A stretch of DNA of 34,274 nucleotides from Thiobacillus sp. 65-1059. GTDB taxonomy: Bacteria > Pseudomonadota > Gammaproteobacteria > Burkholderiales > Thiobacillaceae. The stretch covers positions 1 to 34,274 of the forward strand of contig MKUE01000137.1 in NCBI GenBank assembly GCA_001897675.1. Direction: 5' to 3'. Every line of letters starts with the position of its first letter. Position 1 is the stretch's first letter. The notes under the pieces were generated by a model. The model did no database searches. It saw only the letters and a program-made list of their open reading frames with translations, and was not told where the DNA came from. Both the position numbers and the translations under genes were made by a program. Positions 25,717 through 33,131 of the stretch are shown in pieces.

Positions 25717-27848
25717 GCGTGCCCACCACCATTGGTTTGATCGTGCTGAGCCTCAGCCTGTATCGCCTGGTCTTTGTCAGCGAGCGTTTCCGGCTTTATT
25801 ACGCCCGTTACCCGGATCGGCAAATCCTCTTCATCACGGTTTTCGTGCTGCTGGCGTTGCTGACGCTCGGCGGCTTGATCAGCAGCGCCATCGCCGTGAA
25901 ATATGCGCCTGACCTGTTCGTGCACGAGGGCCTGTGGGTGGGGATCGTGCTGCACTGGCTTCTGGCCATGGGCGGCGCCCTGTTTTTATATCGCTACATC
26001 CTGCCTCTCGCGCAAAGGCTGAGGGAGTCCCAAACCATCCTGACCGAGGCCCTGCACAAAAACGAACTGATCCTGCAATGCGCGGGCGAGGGCATCTATG
26101 GCCTGGACAGCCAGGGCCGGATGACTTTCGCCAATGCGGCGGCGGAACGGATGCTGGGCTACACCCTGGCGGAAGTGGGCGACGTATCGGTCCACAGCCT
26201 CATCCATCACAGCAAGAGCGACGGCCGCCCGCACCCGGCCGAAGAATGCCCGCTGCTCGCGACCTATCGCGAGGGCACGCCGCATCAAAGCAATGACGAT
26301 GTGTTCTGGCGCAAGGATGGACGCCCTCTCGACGTGCAGTACGTCAGCGCGCCCATCTGGGAAGCCGGGCAGATAACCGGCGCAGTGGTGGTGTTCAGCG
26401 ACAACACGGTGCGCAAACGCAACGAGGCCCTCCTCGCCAGGTGGCAACACATCTTCGATCACGCCGAATGGGGCGTGATCGTCTGCAACGCCGAGACGGG
26501 GCGAATCGAACTCATGAATCCCGCGTTCGCCCGGATGCACGGCTACAGCCTGCAGGAACTCGCCGGCCGGCCGGCCAGCGAAACGTTCGTGGAAGCATGC
26601 GGCGCGGAGCTCGCCCGGCATATTCGCCTGACCCACGAGAAAGGCCACCATATCTGGGAATCGTGGCACCTGCGCAAGGACGGCAGCCGCTTTCCGGTGC
26701 AGGCCGATGCCACTGCGGTAAAGGACGAGGCGGGCCGGGTGCTTTATCGCGTCGTCAACGTGCAGGACATCACGGCGCGCCGCCAGGCCGAAAACATCCT
26801 GCGCGAGAGCGAAGCGCATCTGGCCCGCGCCCAGGCCCAGGGCAAGCTGGGAAGCTGGGTGCTGAACATTGCCGACGGCACGGTCGAGTTTTCGGCCGAA
26901 AACTACCGCATATTCGGCCTGCCGCCGGGCACGCCGCTCAGCTACCAGGCGCTGCTCGGCCGCATTCATCCGCGGGACCGCGCTGCGGTCGAGGCGGCCT
27001 GGCGGGCCGCCATGAACGGCGAGCCCTACGATGTGCAGCATCGAATCCTGGTCGAGGGCGGAGTGAAGTGGGTGCGCCAGCGCGCGGAACTGGAATACGC
27101 TGCCGACGGCAGCTTGCTGCGCGGCGTGGGGACCACGCAGGACATCACCGAGCCCAAGCAGCATGAGGAAGAACTGCTGCGTTCGCGGCAAAATCTGCGC
27201 GAACTCGCTGCGCACCATGAAAAGATCCGCGAGGCGGAACGCACCCGCATCGCCCGGGAAATCCACGACGAGCTGGGGCAATACCTCACCGCCCTGCGGA
27301 TGGATACGGCCATGCTCAACATCCGCTTCGGCACGGACAATCCCGAGCTGGAACGCCATGTCGCCACCATGAAGAAGACCATCGACACCACCATCGGGGT
27401 GGTGCGCGACCTGGCGGCTTCATTGCGCCCGGGAGCGCTGGACATGGGCCTGGTCTCGGCAGCGGAATGGCTGCTCTGCGGCTTCGAGGAACGCACCCGG
27501 ATCCGTTGCCGCCTGCATGCTCCGCTGGAGTACCTGGATGTGGACGAGGAACGCGGCACCGCCGCATTCCGCGTGCTGCAGGAATCCCTCACCAACATCG
27601 TCCGCCACGCCCGGGCTGACGAGGTCAACGTCCGCATCGAGCTGACCGGCGGCGCGCTGGAAATGGAGATCCGCGACAATGGCGTCGGCTTCGACAATGC
27701 CGCGGTGCGGAACCGCAAGACATTCGGCCTGATGGGCATACGCGAGCGGGCGCTGCAGTTCGGCGGCGAATCCCGCATCGACTCCAGCCCCGGTGCCGGA
27801 ACCGCCCTGTATGTGCGTATTCCATGCGCAGCGGAGGGCGTCCGATGA
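25713..27848 (+). CDS. Membrane-bound NarL-type sensor histidine kinase with three PAS domains
   Basis: A 711-aa sensor kinase. Three hydrophobic helices lie at about residues 5-24, 38-60 and 73-95, followed by three PAS domains (about 117-235, 245-360, 380-480). The first two show typical GRMTFANAAAERMLGYTLAEV and FARMHGYSLQELAG segments; the third has a PAS_3-type end (RVRQRAELEY-like). The kinase core is HisKA_3: EAERTRIAREIHDELGQ with phospho-acceptor His518, then a HATPase domain with IRDNGVGFD and GLMGIRERA. The ligand of the PAS domains cannot be read; no haem- or flavin-specific Cys motif stands out. The stop overlaps the ATG of the LuxR-type regulator, so the two are a cognate pair. 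Confidence 0.94.
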   Translation: MSVPTTIGLIVLSLSLYRLVFVSERFRLYYARYPDRQILFITVFVLLALLTLGGLISSAIAVKYAPDLFVHEGLWVGIVLHWLLAMGGALFLYRYILPLAQRLRESQTILTEALHKNELILQCAGEGIYGLDSQGRMTFANAAAERMLGYTLAEVGDVSVHSLIHHSKSDGRPHPAEECPLLATYREGTPHQSNDDVFWRKDGRPLDVQYVSAPIWEAGQITGAVVVFSDNTVRKRNEALLARWQHIFDHAEWGVIVCNAETGRIELMNPAFARMHGYSLQELAGRPASETFVEACGAELARHIRLTHEKGHHIWESWHLRKDGSRFPVQADATAVKDEAGRVLYRVVNVQDITARRQAENILRESEAHLARAQAQGKLGSWVLNIADGTVEFSAENYRIFGLPPGTPLSYQALLGRIHPRDRAAVEAAWRAAMNGEPYDVQHRILVEGGVKWVRQRAELEYAADGSLLRGVGTTQDITEPKQHEEELLRSRQNLRELAAHHEKIREAERTRIAREIHDELGQYLTALRMDTAMLNIRFGTDNPELERHVATMKKTIDTTIGVVRDLAASLRPGALDMGLVSAAEWLLCGFEERTRIRCRLHAPLEYLDVDEERGTAAFRVLQESLTNIVRHARADEVNVRIELTGGALEMEIRDNGVGFDNAAVRNRKTFGLMGIRERALQFGGESRIDSSPGAGTALYVRIPCAAEGVR

Positions 27849-28474
27849 TCCGTATCCTGATCGGCGACGACCACGCCATCGTCCGCCAGGGGCTGCGCCT
27901 GGTGCTGACCCTGATGCCGGAACTGGAACTGGTTGCCGAGGCGAAGAACGGCTGGGAAGTGATCGAGCACATCCGCACCTGCTCGCCCAACCTGCTGCTG
28001 CTGGACATGAACATGCCCGGCCCCAGCGGGGTGGAGCTTATCAAGCGGGTGCGCGCAGAAGCGCCGCGGCTGCCCATCCTGGTGCTTTCCATGCATGGCG
28101 AGAGCCAGGTCGCCGGGCGCGCCATCAAGGCCGGCGCCGCTGGCTACATCACCAAGGACAGCGAGCCGGAAACCCTGGTTGCCGCCATCCGCCAGGTTGC
28201 CGGCGGGGCGCACTACATCGAGCCTGCCGTCGCCGAACGCCTGCTGTTCGACACCTCGCCGAAAGAGGCCGCCGCGCCGCATGCCGCGTTGTCCGACCGC
28301 GAATACCAGGTCTTCCTGATGCTCGTCCAGGGGCGCAGCGTCATCGACATCGCCGAAACGCTCCATCTGTCCGCCAAGACCGTCAGCACCCACAAATGCC
28401 GTCTCATGCAAAAGCTCGGCCTCGACAACCTCAGCGACCTGGTGCGCTACGCCCTGAAGCACGAACTGGCCTGA
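27845..28474 (+). CDS. NarL/FixJ-family response regulator
   Basis: A 209-aa DNA-binding regulator. The receiver domain has the acidic pocket (Asp8-Asp9), phospho-acceptor Asp54 in LLLDMNMPG, the conserved Ser in VLSMHG, and Lys in ITKDSEP. The C-terminal LuxR-type HTH reads LSDREYQVFLMLVQGRSVIDIAETLHLSAKTVSTH-like, ending KLGLDNLSDLVRYALKH. It overlaps the three-PAS kinase by 4 bp and is co-translated with it. A GTAGG...CCTAC inverted repeat lies 36 bp after its stop, in the gap before the chemosensory genes, so this regulator may control them; that is inference. Confidence 0.95.
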   Translation: MIRILIGDDHAIVRQGLRLVLTLMPELELVAEAKNGWEVIEHIRTCSPNLLLLDMNMPGPSGVELIKRVRAEAPRLPILVLSMHGESQVAGRAIKAGAAGYITKDSEPETLVAAIRQVAGGAHYIEPAVAERLLFDTSPKEAAAPHAALSDREYQVFLMLVQGRSVIDIAETLHLSAKTVSTHKCRLMQKLGLDNLSDLVRYALKHELA

Positions 28475-28489
28475 GCGGCGGCTGAAATG

Positions 28490-28511
28490 CCCCCCGCCGG
28501 CAGGCGGGGGG
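28490..28511 (+). terminator. GC-rich hairpin after the response regulator gene
   Basis: A perfect 9-bp stem CCCCCCGCC / GGCGGGGGG with a GGCA loop, 15 bases after the stop codon. No T-tract follows, so it is not a full intrinsic terminator; it may attenuate transcription or protect the transcript end. Confidence 0.55.
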
Positions 28512-28526
28512 TAGGAATGCCCCTAC
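28511..28526. promoter_or_regulatory. Possible regulator-binding inverted repeat before the chemosensory genes
   Basis: GTAGG (28511-28515) and CCTAC (28522-28526) form 5-bp inverted arms around six bases, in the 157-bp gap between the LuxR-type regulator gene and the receiver gene. NarL-family proteins often bind short inverted repeats of this size. The AGGAA inside it could instead be a Shine-Dalgarno for an ATG at 28527. Confidence 0.35.
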
Positions 28527-28631
28527 ATGAAATTCGGCTTCGGCCGACCCCGTCAAGAGGCATCCGCCGATACCCCCGTCCGCATCGGCGCGCCACTATC
28601 CGCTCACAACCTGTTTGTGGAGCGGGCCGCG

Positions 28632-29009
28632 GTGAAATTATTGATCGTCGACGATTCTTCGGCCGTTTACGGCCGCTTGCTGGAGATGCTGGGCGGGGTC
28701 GAGCATCTCACCGCCCTTTCCATCGCCCGTTCCCTGCGGGAGGCGGTGGAGAAAGGCCGCCTGCTGCGTCCGGATGCCGCGGTGCTGGATGTGCACCTGC
28801 CTGATGGCAGCGGCCTCGAAGCCTTGTCCTCGATCAAGAAGGACTCCCCGCATACCCGGGTGTACATGTTCACCAACCAGATCGAGTTCCGCGACAAGGC
28901 CAGGCTCGCCGGGGCCGATGGATTCTTCGATAAATCCCTGGAGTTCGAGGCGCTGGTCGAGCGCTTGCTCGATCCGGACGCCCATGCCTGTCCGCGGGTG
29001 GGGCCGTGA
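28632..29009 (+). CDS. Single-domain response regulator of the chemosensory cluster
   Basis: A 125-aa receiver domain without an output domain. Visible are Asp7-Asp8, phospho-acceptor Asp53 in AVLDVHLPDGSG, the Thr switch in YMFTNQ and Lys in FFDKS. The start GTG at 28632 gives the normal receiver N-terminus MKLLIVDDS and has GGAG nine bases upstream; an in-frame ATG at 28527 would add 35 residues with no recognisable fold. Its stop overlaps the GTG of the chemoreceptor gene. The sequence is more like the receivers of LuxR-type regulators than CheY, so it may act as a phosphate sink or protein switch rather than a flagellar-motor ligand. Confidence 0.87.
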   Translation: MKLLIVDDSSAVYGRLLEMLGGVEHLTALSIARSLREAVEKGRLLRPDAAVLDVHLPDGSGLEALSSIKKDSPHTRVYMFTNQIEFRDKARLAGADGFFDKSLEFEALVERLLDPDAHACPRVGP

Positions 29010-30205
29010 GCACGGTCACGACGAACGATCACCGCATCGCCGGATTGGCGTGGGCGCTGTGCGCCGGACTCGGCTTGCTGGGCGCCGCTGCCGCTGCTTT
29101 CCCGGGCGCCGCGGCCAGTCCGCTGTGGGCCGGCGGAGTGGGGGTGGCGGGGGTGCTCGCGGGCGGATTTCTCGCCGCCATGGTCCGCACAGCGCTGGCT
29201 GCTGCCCGGCGCGAGGCGGAGGCGGCCTGCCCGCCGCCGCCCGGCGTCGCTGGCCTGGACGCCTTGTGCGGCCAGGTGTTGCCGATCTGGAACCGCCAGA
29301 TTGAAACCGCCCGCAGCCAGACCGAGACCTCCCTCGTCGATCTGGCCGCCTGCTTCGGCGACATCCATCAGCGCCTCGATGCGGCGCTGGGCCTGTATCG
29401 CAGCAGCACCGGCAGGCTGTCCGACAGCGGCGGCGAAGACGACGTCATGGCCATGCTGGAGCAGGGGCAGAACGATCTGTCGGCCATGCTTTCCTCGCTG
29501 CGCGCCGGCATCCGGGCCAAGCAGGCGATGCTCGAGCGCATCCGCGAAGTGGCCGGGTTCTCGGACGAGCTCAAGGCCATGGCCGATTCGGTTTCGGCGC
29601 TCGCCAATCAGACCAACCTGGTGGCGCTCAATGCCGCCATCGAGGCCGCGTGGGTGGGCGAGTCGGGGCGCGGATTCGCGGTGATCGCGGATGAAGTGCG
29701 CAAGCTTTCCATCCTGTCGGGGGATACCGGCAAGCAAATCACCGCTCGCGTGGATGGCGTGACGCATGCGATTTACGACGCAGTGCGGATCGCCGAGCAG
29801 TACGCAGACCAGGATGCCCGTGCCATGCGGGATTCCGAGCGGCTCATCGAGGGAGTGCTGAACGTGTTCCGCGGCGCGGTCGGGCATCTGACCGAGGCGG
29901 CAACCCGGTTCCAGCACGAAGGCCGGGCGGTGCAGGAGACGGTGTCCGGCGTCATCGTCTCGCTCCAGTTCCAGGACCGGGTCAGCCAGATCCTGCGCCA
30001 GACCATGGACGACATGGCCCGCCTGGAAAACCTCCTCGACGAGCGCAGCGAGGGCGGCGCGCGCGGAGAGGCGGCCGCGCCCATCGACGTGGCGGCCTGG
30101 CTCGACGAGCTTTCCCGCACCTACACGACCCTCGAGCAGCTGGACAACCATCTGGGCACGCAAAGCAGCGCGCCCGCCAAAGCAACCGAAATAACGTTCT
30201 TTTAG
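29006..30205 (+). CDS. Short methyl-accepting chemotaxis-like receptor without ligand domain
   Basis: A 399-aa chemoreceptor-like protein. Two hydrophobic segments at about residues 11-33 and 38-62 have only a few residues between them, so there is no periplasmic sensor and no HAMP domain is evident. The signalling helices carry the conserved hairpin tip NQTNLVALNAAIEAAWVGE followed by GRGFAVIADEVRKLS. The normally conserved Arg of EAARAGE is Trp216 here. A long C-terminal coiled-coil ends in ATEITFF, which does not fit the CheR/CheB-tether pattern. The GTG start overlaps the receiver gene stop. It may sense membrane or cytoplasmic state, or act as a CheA scaffold. Confidence 0.88.
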   Translation: MSTVTTNDHRIAGLAWALCAGLGLLGAAAAAFPGAAASPLWAGGVGVAGVLAGGFLAAMVRTALAAARREAEAACPPPPGVAGLDALCGQVLPIWNRQIETARSQTETSLVDLAACFGDIHQRLDAALGLYRSSTGRLSDSGGEDDVMAMLEQGQNDLSAMLSSLRAGIRAKQAMLERIREVAGFSDELKAMADSVSALANQTNLVALNAAIEAAWVGESGRGFAVIADEVRKLSILSGDTGKQITARVDGVTHAIYDAVRIAEQYADQDARAMRDSERLIEGVLNVFRGAVGHLTEAATRFQHEGRAVQETVSGVIVSLQFQDRVSQILRQTMDDMARLENLLDERSEGGARGEAAAPIDVAAWLDELSRTYTTLEQLDNHLGTQSSAPAKATEITFF

Positions 30206-30213
30206 GAGAAGAC

Positions 30214-30582
30214 ATGGCCAAGACGATTCTGATCGTCGACGACTCGGCATCCATTCGGCAGGTCGTGGGATTGACCCTGAAGGGGGCCGGCTACGACGTC
30301 GTCGATGCGGTGGACGGCAGGGATGCGCTGGGCAAGCTGGACGGGCGCAAGCTGCACCTGGTCATCAGCGACGTCAACATGCCCAACATGGACGGCATTT
30401 CCTTCGTCAGGGAAATGAAGGTCCGGCCCGCCTACAAATTCACCCCCGTCATCATGCTGACCACCGAAGCCGGCGAGGCCAAGAAGCGCGACGGCCAGAT
30501 GGCCGGCGCCAAGGCCTGGGTGGTCAAGCCCTTCCAGCCGGCCCAGATGCTGGATGCGGTATCCAAACTGATCATGCCGTGA
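30214..30582 (+). CDS. cheY: CheY-like chemotaxis response regulator
   Basis: A 122-aa single receiver domain, close in sequence to chemotaxis CheY proteins that pair with CheA: MAKTILIVDDSASIRQVV start, Asp pair at 9-10, phospho-acceptor Asp in VISDVNMPNMDG, Thr in IMLTTEAG, and Lys in WVVKPFQP. It has an excellent AGGAGA before the ATG and starts 8 bp after the receptor gene. It probably receives phosphate from the CheA encoded 350 bp downstream. Output to a flagellar motor or to pili is not decidable here. Confidence 0.94.
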   Translation: MAKTILIVDDSASIRQVVGLTLKGAGYDVVDAVDGRDALGKLDGRKLHLVISDVNMPNMDGISFVREMKVRPAYKFTPVIMLTTEAGEAKKRDGQMAGAKAWVVKPFQPAQMLDAVSKLIMP

Positions 30583-30595
30583 GGCCGGGAGGAGC

Positions 30596-30940
30596 ATGGA
30601 AATCCGTAGCGAACGACACGAAGCCTGCCTGCGTTTGTACCTGGCCGGCGAAATGACCATCTACAGCGCCGCCGAACTCAAGCCTGCCCTGCTCGACGCC
30701 ATGGGGCAGAGCGAGGAAATCGAGATCGATCTTGCCGGCGTCGGCGAGATGGACACCAGCGGTGTGCAGCTGCTGATGCTGCTGAAGCGCGAAGCGGCGG
30801 CGGCCGGCAAGACATTGAGGCTGGCCGGACACAGCCCGGCCGTGCTGGAGGTGTTCGAACTGCTGGGGCTGGGCAACTGGTTCGGCGATCCGCAGTTGCT
30901 GCCGGCGGGCCTCGGCGCGGCATGGGAGGCAACGCCATGA
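30596..30940 (+). CDS. STAS-domain protein of the chemosensory cluster
   Basis: A 114-aa STAS domain like anti-sigma-factor antagonists. Visible are the strand RLYLAGEMTIYSAAELKPAL and the phosphorylation-loop region GVGEMDTSGVQLLMLL, with Thr/Ser at the usual modified position, followed by LRLAGHSPAVLEVFELLGL. Small STAS proteins of this kind recur in chemosensory operons with CheY and CheA, but their role is poorly known. It begins 13 bp after cheY with GGGAGGAG ahead of the ATG, and its stop overlaps the cheA ATG, so stoichiometric coupling with CheA is likely. No serine kinase of the SpoIIAB type is nearby. Confidence 0.9.
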   Translation: MEIRSERHEACLRLYLAGEMTIYSAAELKPALLDAMGQSEEIEIDLAGVGEMDTSGVQLLMLLKREAAAAGKTLRLAGHSPAVLEVFELLGLGNWFGDPQLLPAGLGAAWEATP

Positions 30941-33090
30941 GCCTGGACCTGGGCGATGCCCTGCACACCTTCTTCGCGGAAAGCCGCGGCTTGCTCCAGG
31001 ACATGGAGGAGGCGCTGCTGCGGCTGGAAACCGCGCCCGACGACGCCGAAGCGGTCAATGCCGTGTTCCGCGCCGCCCACACCATCAAGGGCGCGGCCGG
31101 CCTGTTCGGGCTGGATGCCGTCGTCGCCTTCACCCACAAGGCCGAGAATGTGCTGGAGCAGGTGCGCAACAACGCCCTGCCCCTGACGGAGGAATTGATC
31201 GGCCTGTTCCTGGCGTGCCGCGATCATATCGAGCGTCTGGTGGACCTCACCTCCGCGCAGGGGGAAATGGACGACGATGTCCGCACTCAGGGCGAGGCGC
31301 TGGGTTCGCGGCTGAGCCTCTGCATGGGCGACGCGGACGTCCCGCTGCCGGTCGAGGCGGCATCCCCGGTCGTCAGCGCGGGCGGCGGCCGGACGGCGGG
31401 CGAGGCCTGGCACCTCTCCCTGCGTTTCGGCCAGGACGTGCTCAAGAACGGCATGGACCCGCTGTCCTTCATCCGCTACCTGGCCACCCTGGGCGAGATC
31501 CGCCATCTCGCCACGCTGGCCGACGCCCTGCCGGCGGCCGCCGGAATGGACCCGGAGTGCTGCTATCTGGGGTTCGAGATCAGCCTCAAGAGCGAGGCCG
31601 ACAAGGCGCGCATCGAAAGCGTGTTCGAATTCGTGCGCGACGACTGCCAGCTGCGCATCCTCGCCCCCGGCAGCCGGGTGGCCGATTTTCTCGAACTGAT
31701 CGCGGCGCTGCCGGAGGACAGGACCCGGCTGGGCGAACTGCTGGTGGCCAGCGGCGCGCTGACCCAGCGCGAGCTGGACGAGTCGCTGGCGATCCAGGAA
31801 TGCGAAAGCGCGCGCCAGGAACCGGTGCAGCCGCTGGGCGAAATACTGGTGGAACACCAGATGGTGCAGCCGGAACTGGTGGGCGCGGCGCTGAGCAAGC
31901 AGAAGGACGCGCGCCAGCGGCAGAGCCAGGAAGCCCGCTTCGTCCGGGTGCATGCCGACAAGCTGGACAGCCTCATCAACCTGGTGGGCGAACTGGTGAT
32001 CGCCGGGGCCGGGGTCGGGCTCATGGCCGCGCGCCACCAGGATGGCGCCATGGCGGAGTCGGTGTCCGGCATGGCCCGGCTGGTGGAGGATATCCGCGAT
32101 GGCGCCATGCGCTTGCGCATGGTGGAGATCGGCGACACCTTCAACCGCTTCCGCCGCGTGGTGCGGGATGTCTCCAAGGAGATCGGCAAGGACATCGAGC
32201 TGCTGATCGGCGGCGCCGACACCGAACTGGACAAGACCGTGGTGGACAAGATCGGCGACCCGCTCACGCACCTGGTGCGCAATGCCATGGATCACGGCAT
32301 CGAATCCGCCCAGGTGCGCCTGGCGCGCGGCAAGCCGGCGCAGGGCAGCGTGCGCCTCGATGCCTACCACGACGCGGGCGGCATCGTCATCGAGGTGACG
32401 GACGACGGCGGCGGCCTGAACCGCGATCGCATCCTGGCCAAGGCGCGCGAGCGCGGACTGATCCAGGACGGCGACAGCCTCGCCGACCGCGAGGTATGGA
32501 ACCTCATCTTCGAGCCCGGCTTTTCCACCGCCGAGCAGGTCAGCAACCTGTCCGGCCGCGGCGTCGGCATGGACGTGGTGCGCCGCAACATCGAGGCCTT
32601 GCGCGGCTCGGTCGAGATCGAGAGCCAACCCGGCGTGGGGTCCACCTTCCGCATCCGCCTGCCGCTCACGCTGGCCATCATCGACGGCTTTCTCATGGGG
32701 GTGGCCGACGGCCATTACGTGGTGCCGCTGGACACGGTTCTGGAGTGCGTGGAGCTGGAGGCCGGCCGCGACGAGCGCGACTTCCTCAATCTGCGCGGCG
32801 AAGTGCTGCCGCTGTTGCGCCTGCGGCAGCACCTCGCCCTGCAAGGCCGCCCGCTGCGCCGTCAGAACGTGGTGGTGGTGCGCTGCGCCGGGCGCAAGGC
32901 GGGACTGGTGGTGGACGAACTGAAAGGCGAGTTCCAGGCGGTCATCAAGCCGCTGGGGCAGGTTTTTTCCCGGGTCCGGGGCATTTCCGGATCCACCATT
33001 CTCGGCTCCGGCCAGGTGGCCCTGGTGCTGGATGTGCCCGCCTTGCTGGACGAGGCGGCCACGGACCAGGCGGCCGCGCTGCAAGCTTGA
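30937..33090 (+). CDS. cheA: Chemotaxis histidine kinase CheA with MshEN-like motifs in the linker
   Basis: A 717-aa CheA. The HPt domain has phospho-acceptor His48 in AAHTIKGAAG. A CheY-binding-like P2 region follows (about residues 165-250). The dimerisation domain begins around residue 330 (DKLDSLINLVGELVI). The HATPase domain shows HLVRNAMDHGIES, TDDGGGLNRDRI and FSTAEQVSNLSGRGVGMDVV. The CheW-like P5 domain closes the protein. Two 24-residue segments in the linker, Arg264-Gln287 and Pro299-Gln322, read LGELLVASGALTQRELDESL and LGEILVEHQMVQPELVGAAL, close to MshEN c-di-GMP-binding repeats. GGGAGG precedes the ATG; the start overlaps the STAS gene stop. No CheW, CheR or CheB gene is in view, but the window ends soon after. 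Confidence 0.95.
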   Translation: MSLDLGDALHTFFAESRGLLQDMEEALLRLETAPDDAEAVNAVFRAAHTIKGAAGLFGLDAVVAFTHKAENVLEQVRNNALPLTEELIGLFLACRDHIERLVDLTSAQGEMDDDVRTQGEALGSRLSLCMGDADVPLPVEAASPVVSAGGGRTAGEAWHLSLRFGQDVLKNGMDPLSFIRYLATLGEIRHLATLADALPAAAGMDPECCYLGFEISLKSEADKARIESVFEFVRDDCQLRILAPGSRVADFLELIAALPEDRTRLGELLVASGALTQRELDESLAIQECESARQEPVQPLGEILVEHQMVQPELVGAALSKQKDARQRQSQEARFVRVHADKLDSLINLVGELVIAGAGVGLMAARHQDGAMAESVSGMARLVEDIRDGAMRLRMVEIGDTFNRFRRVVRDVSKEIGKDIELLIGGADTELDKTVVDKIGDPLTHLVRNAMDHGIESAQVRLARGKPAQGSVRLDAYHDAGGIVIEVTDDGGGLNRDRILAKARERGLIQDGDSLADREVWNLIFEPGFSTAEQVSNLSGRGVGMDVVRRNIEALRGSVEIESQPGVGSTFRIRLPLTLAIIDGFLMGVADGHYVVPLDTVLECVELEAGRDERDFLNLRGEVLPLLRLRQHLALQGRPLRRQNVVVVRCAGRKAGLVVDELKGEFQAVIKPLGQVFSRVRGISGSTILGSGQVALVLDVPALLDEAATDQAAALQA

Positions 33091-33131
33091 AGTTTCCGAC
33101 TGTAGTTGTCTTTATTTTCTGGAGAGAAAAA

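Noticed and set aside
28547-28573. Possible FliA (sigma-28) promoter with GCCGATAC
   Set aside because: The -10 box matches well, but the only TCAAG-like -35 is about six bases too close, so the spacing is wrong.
30661-33084. 807-codon open frame on the minus strand opposite cheA
   Set aside because: It is an antisense shadow: it tracks CheA codon third positions, has His/Gln-rich low-complexity sequence and no ribosome site or motif.
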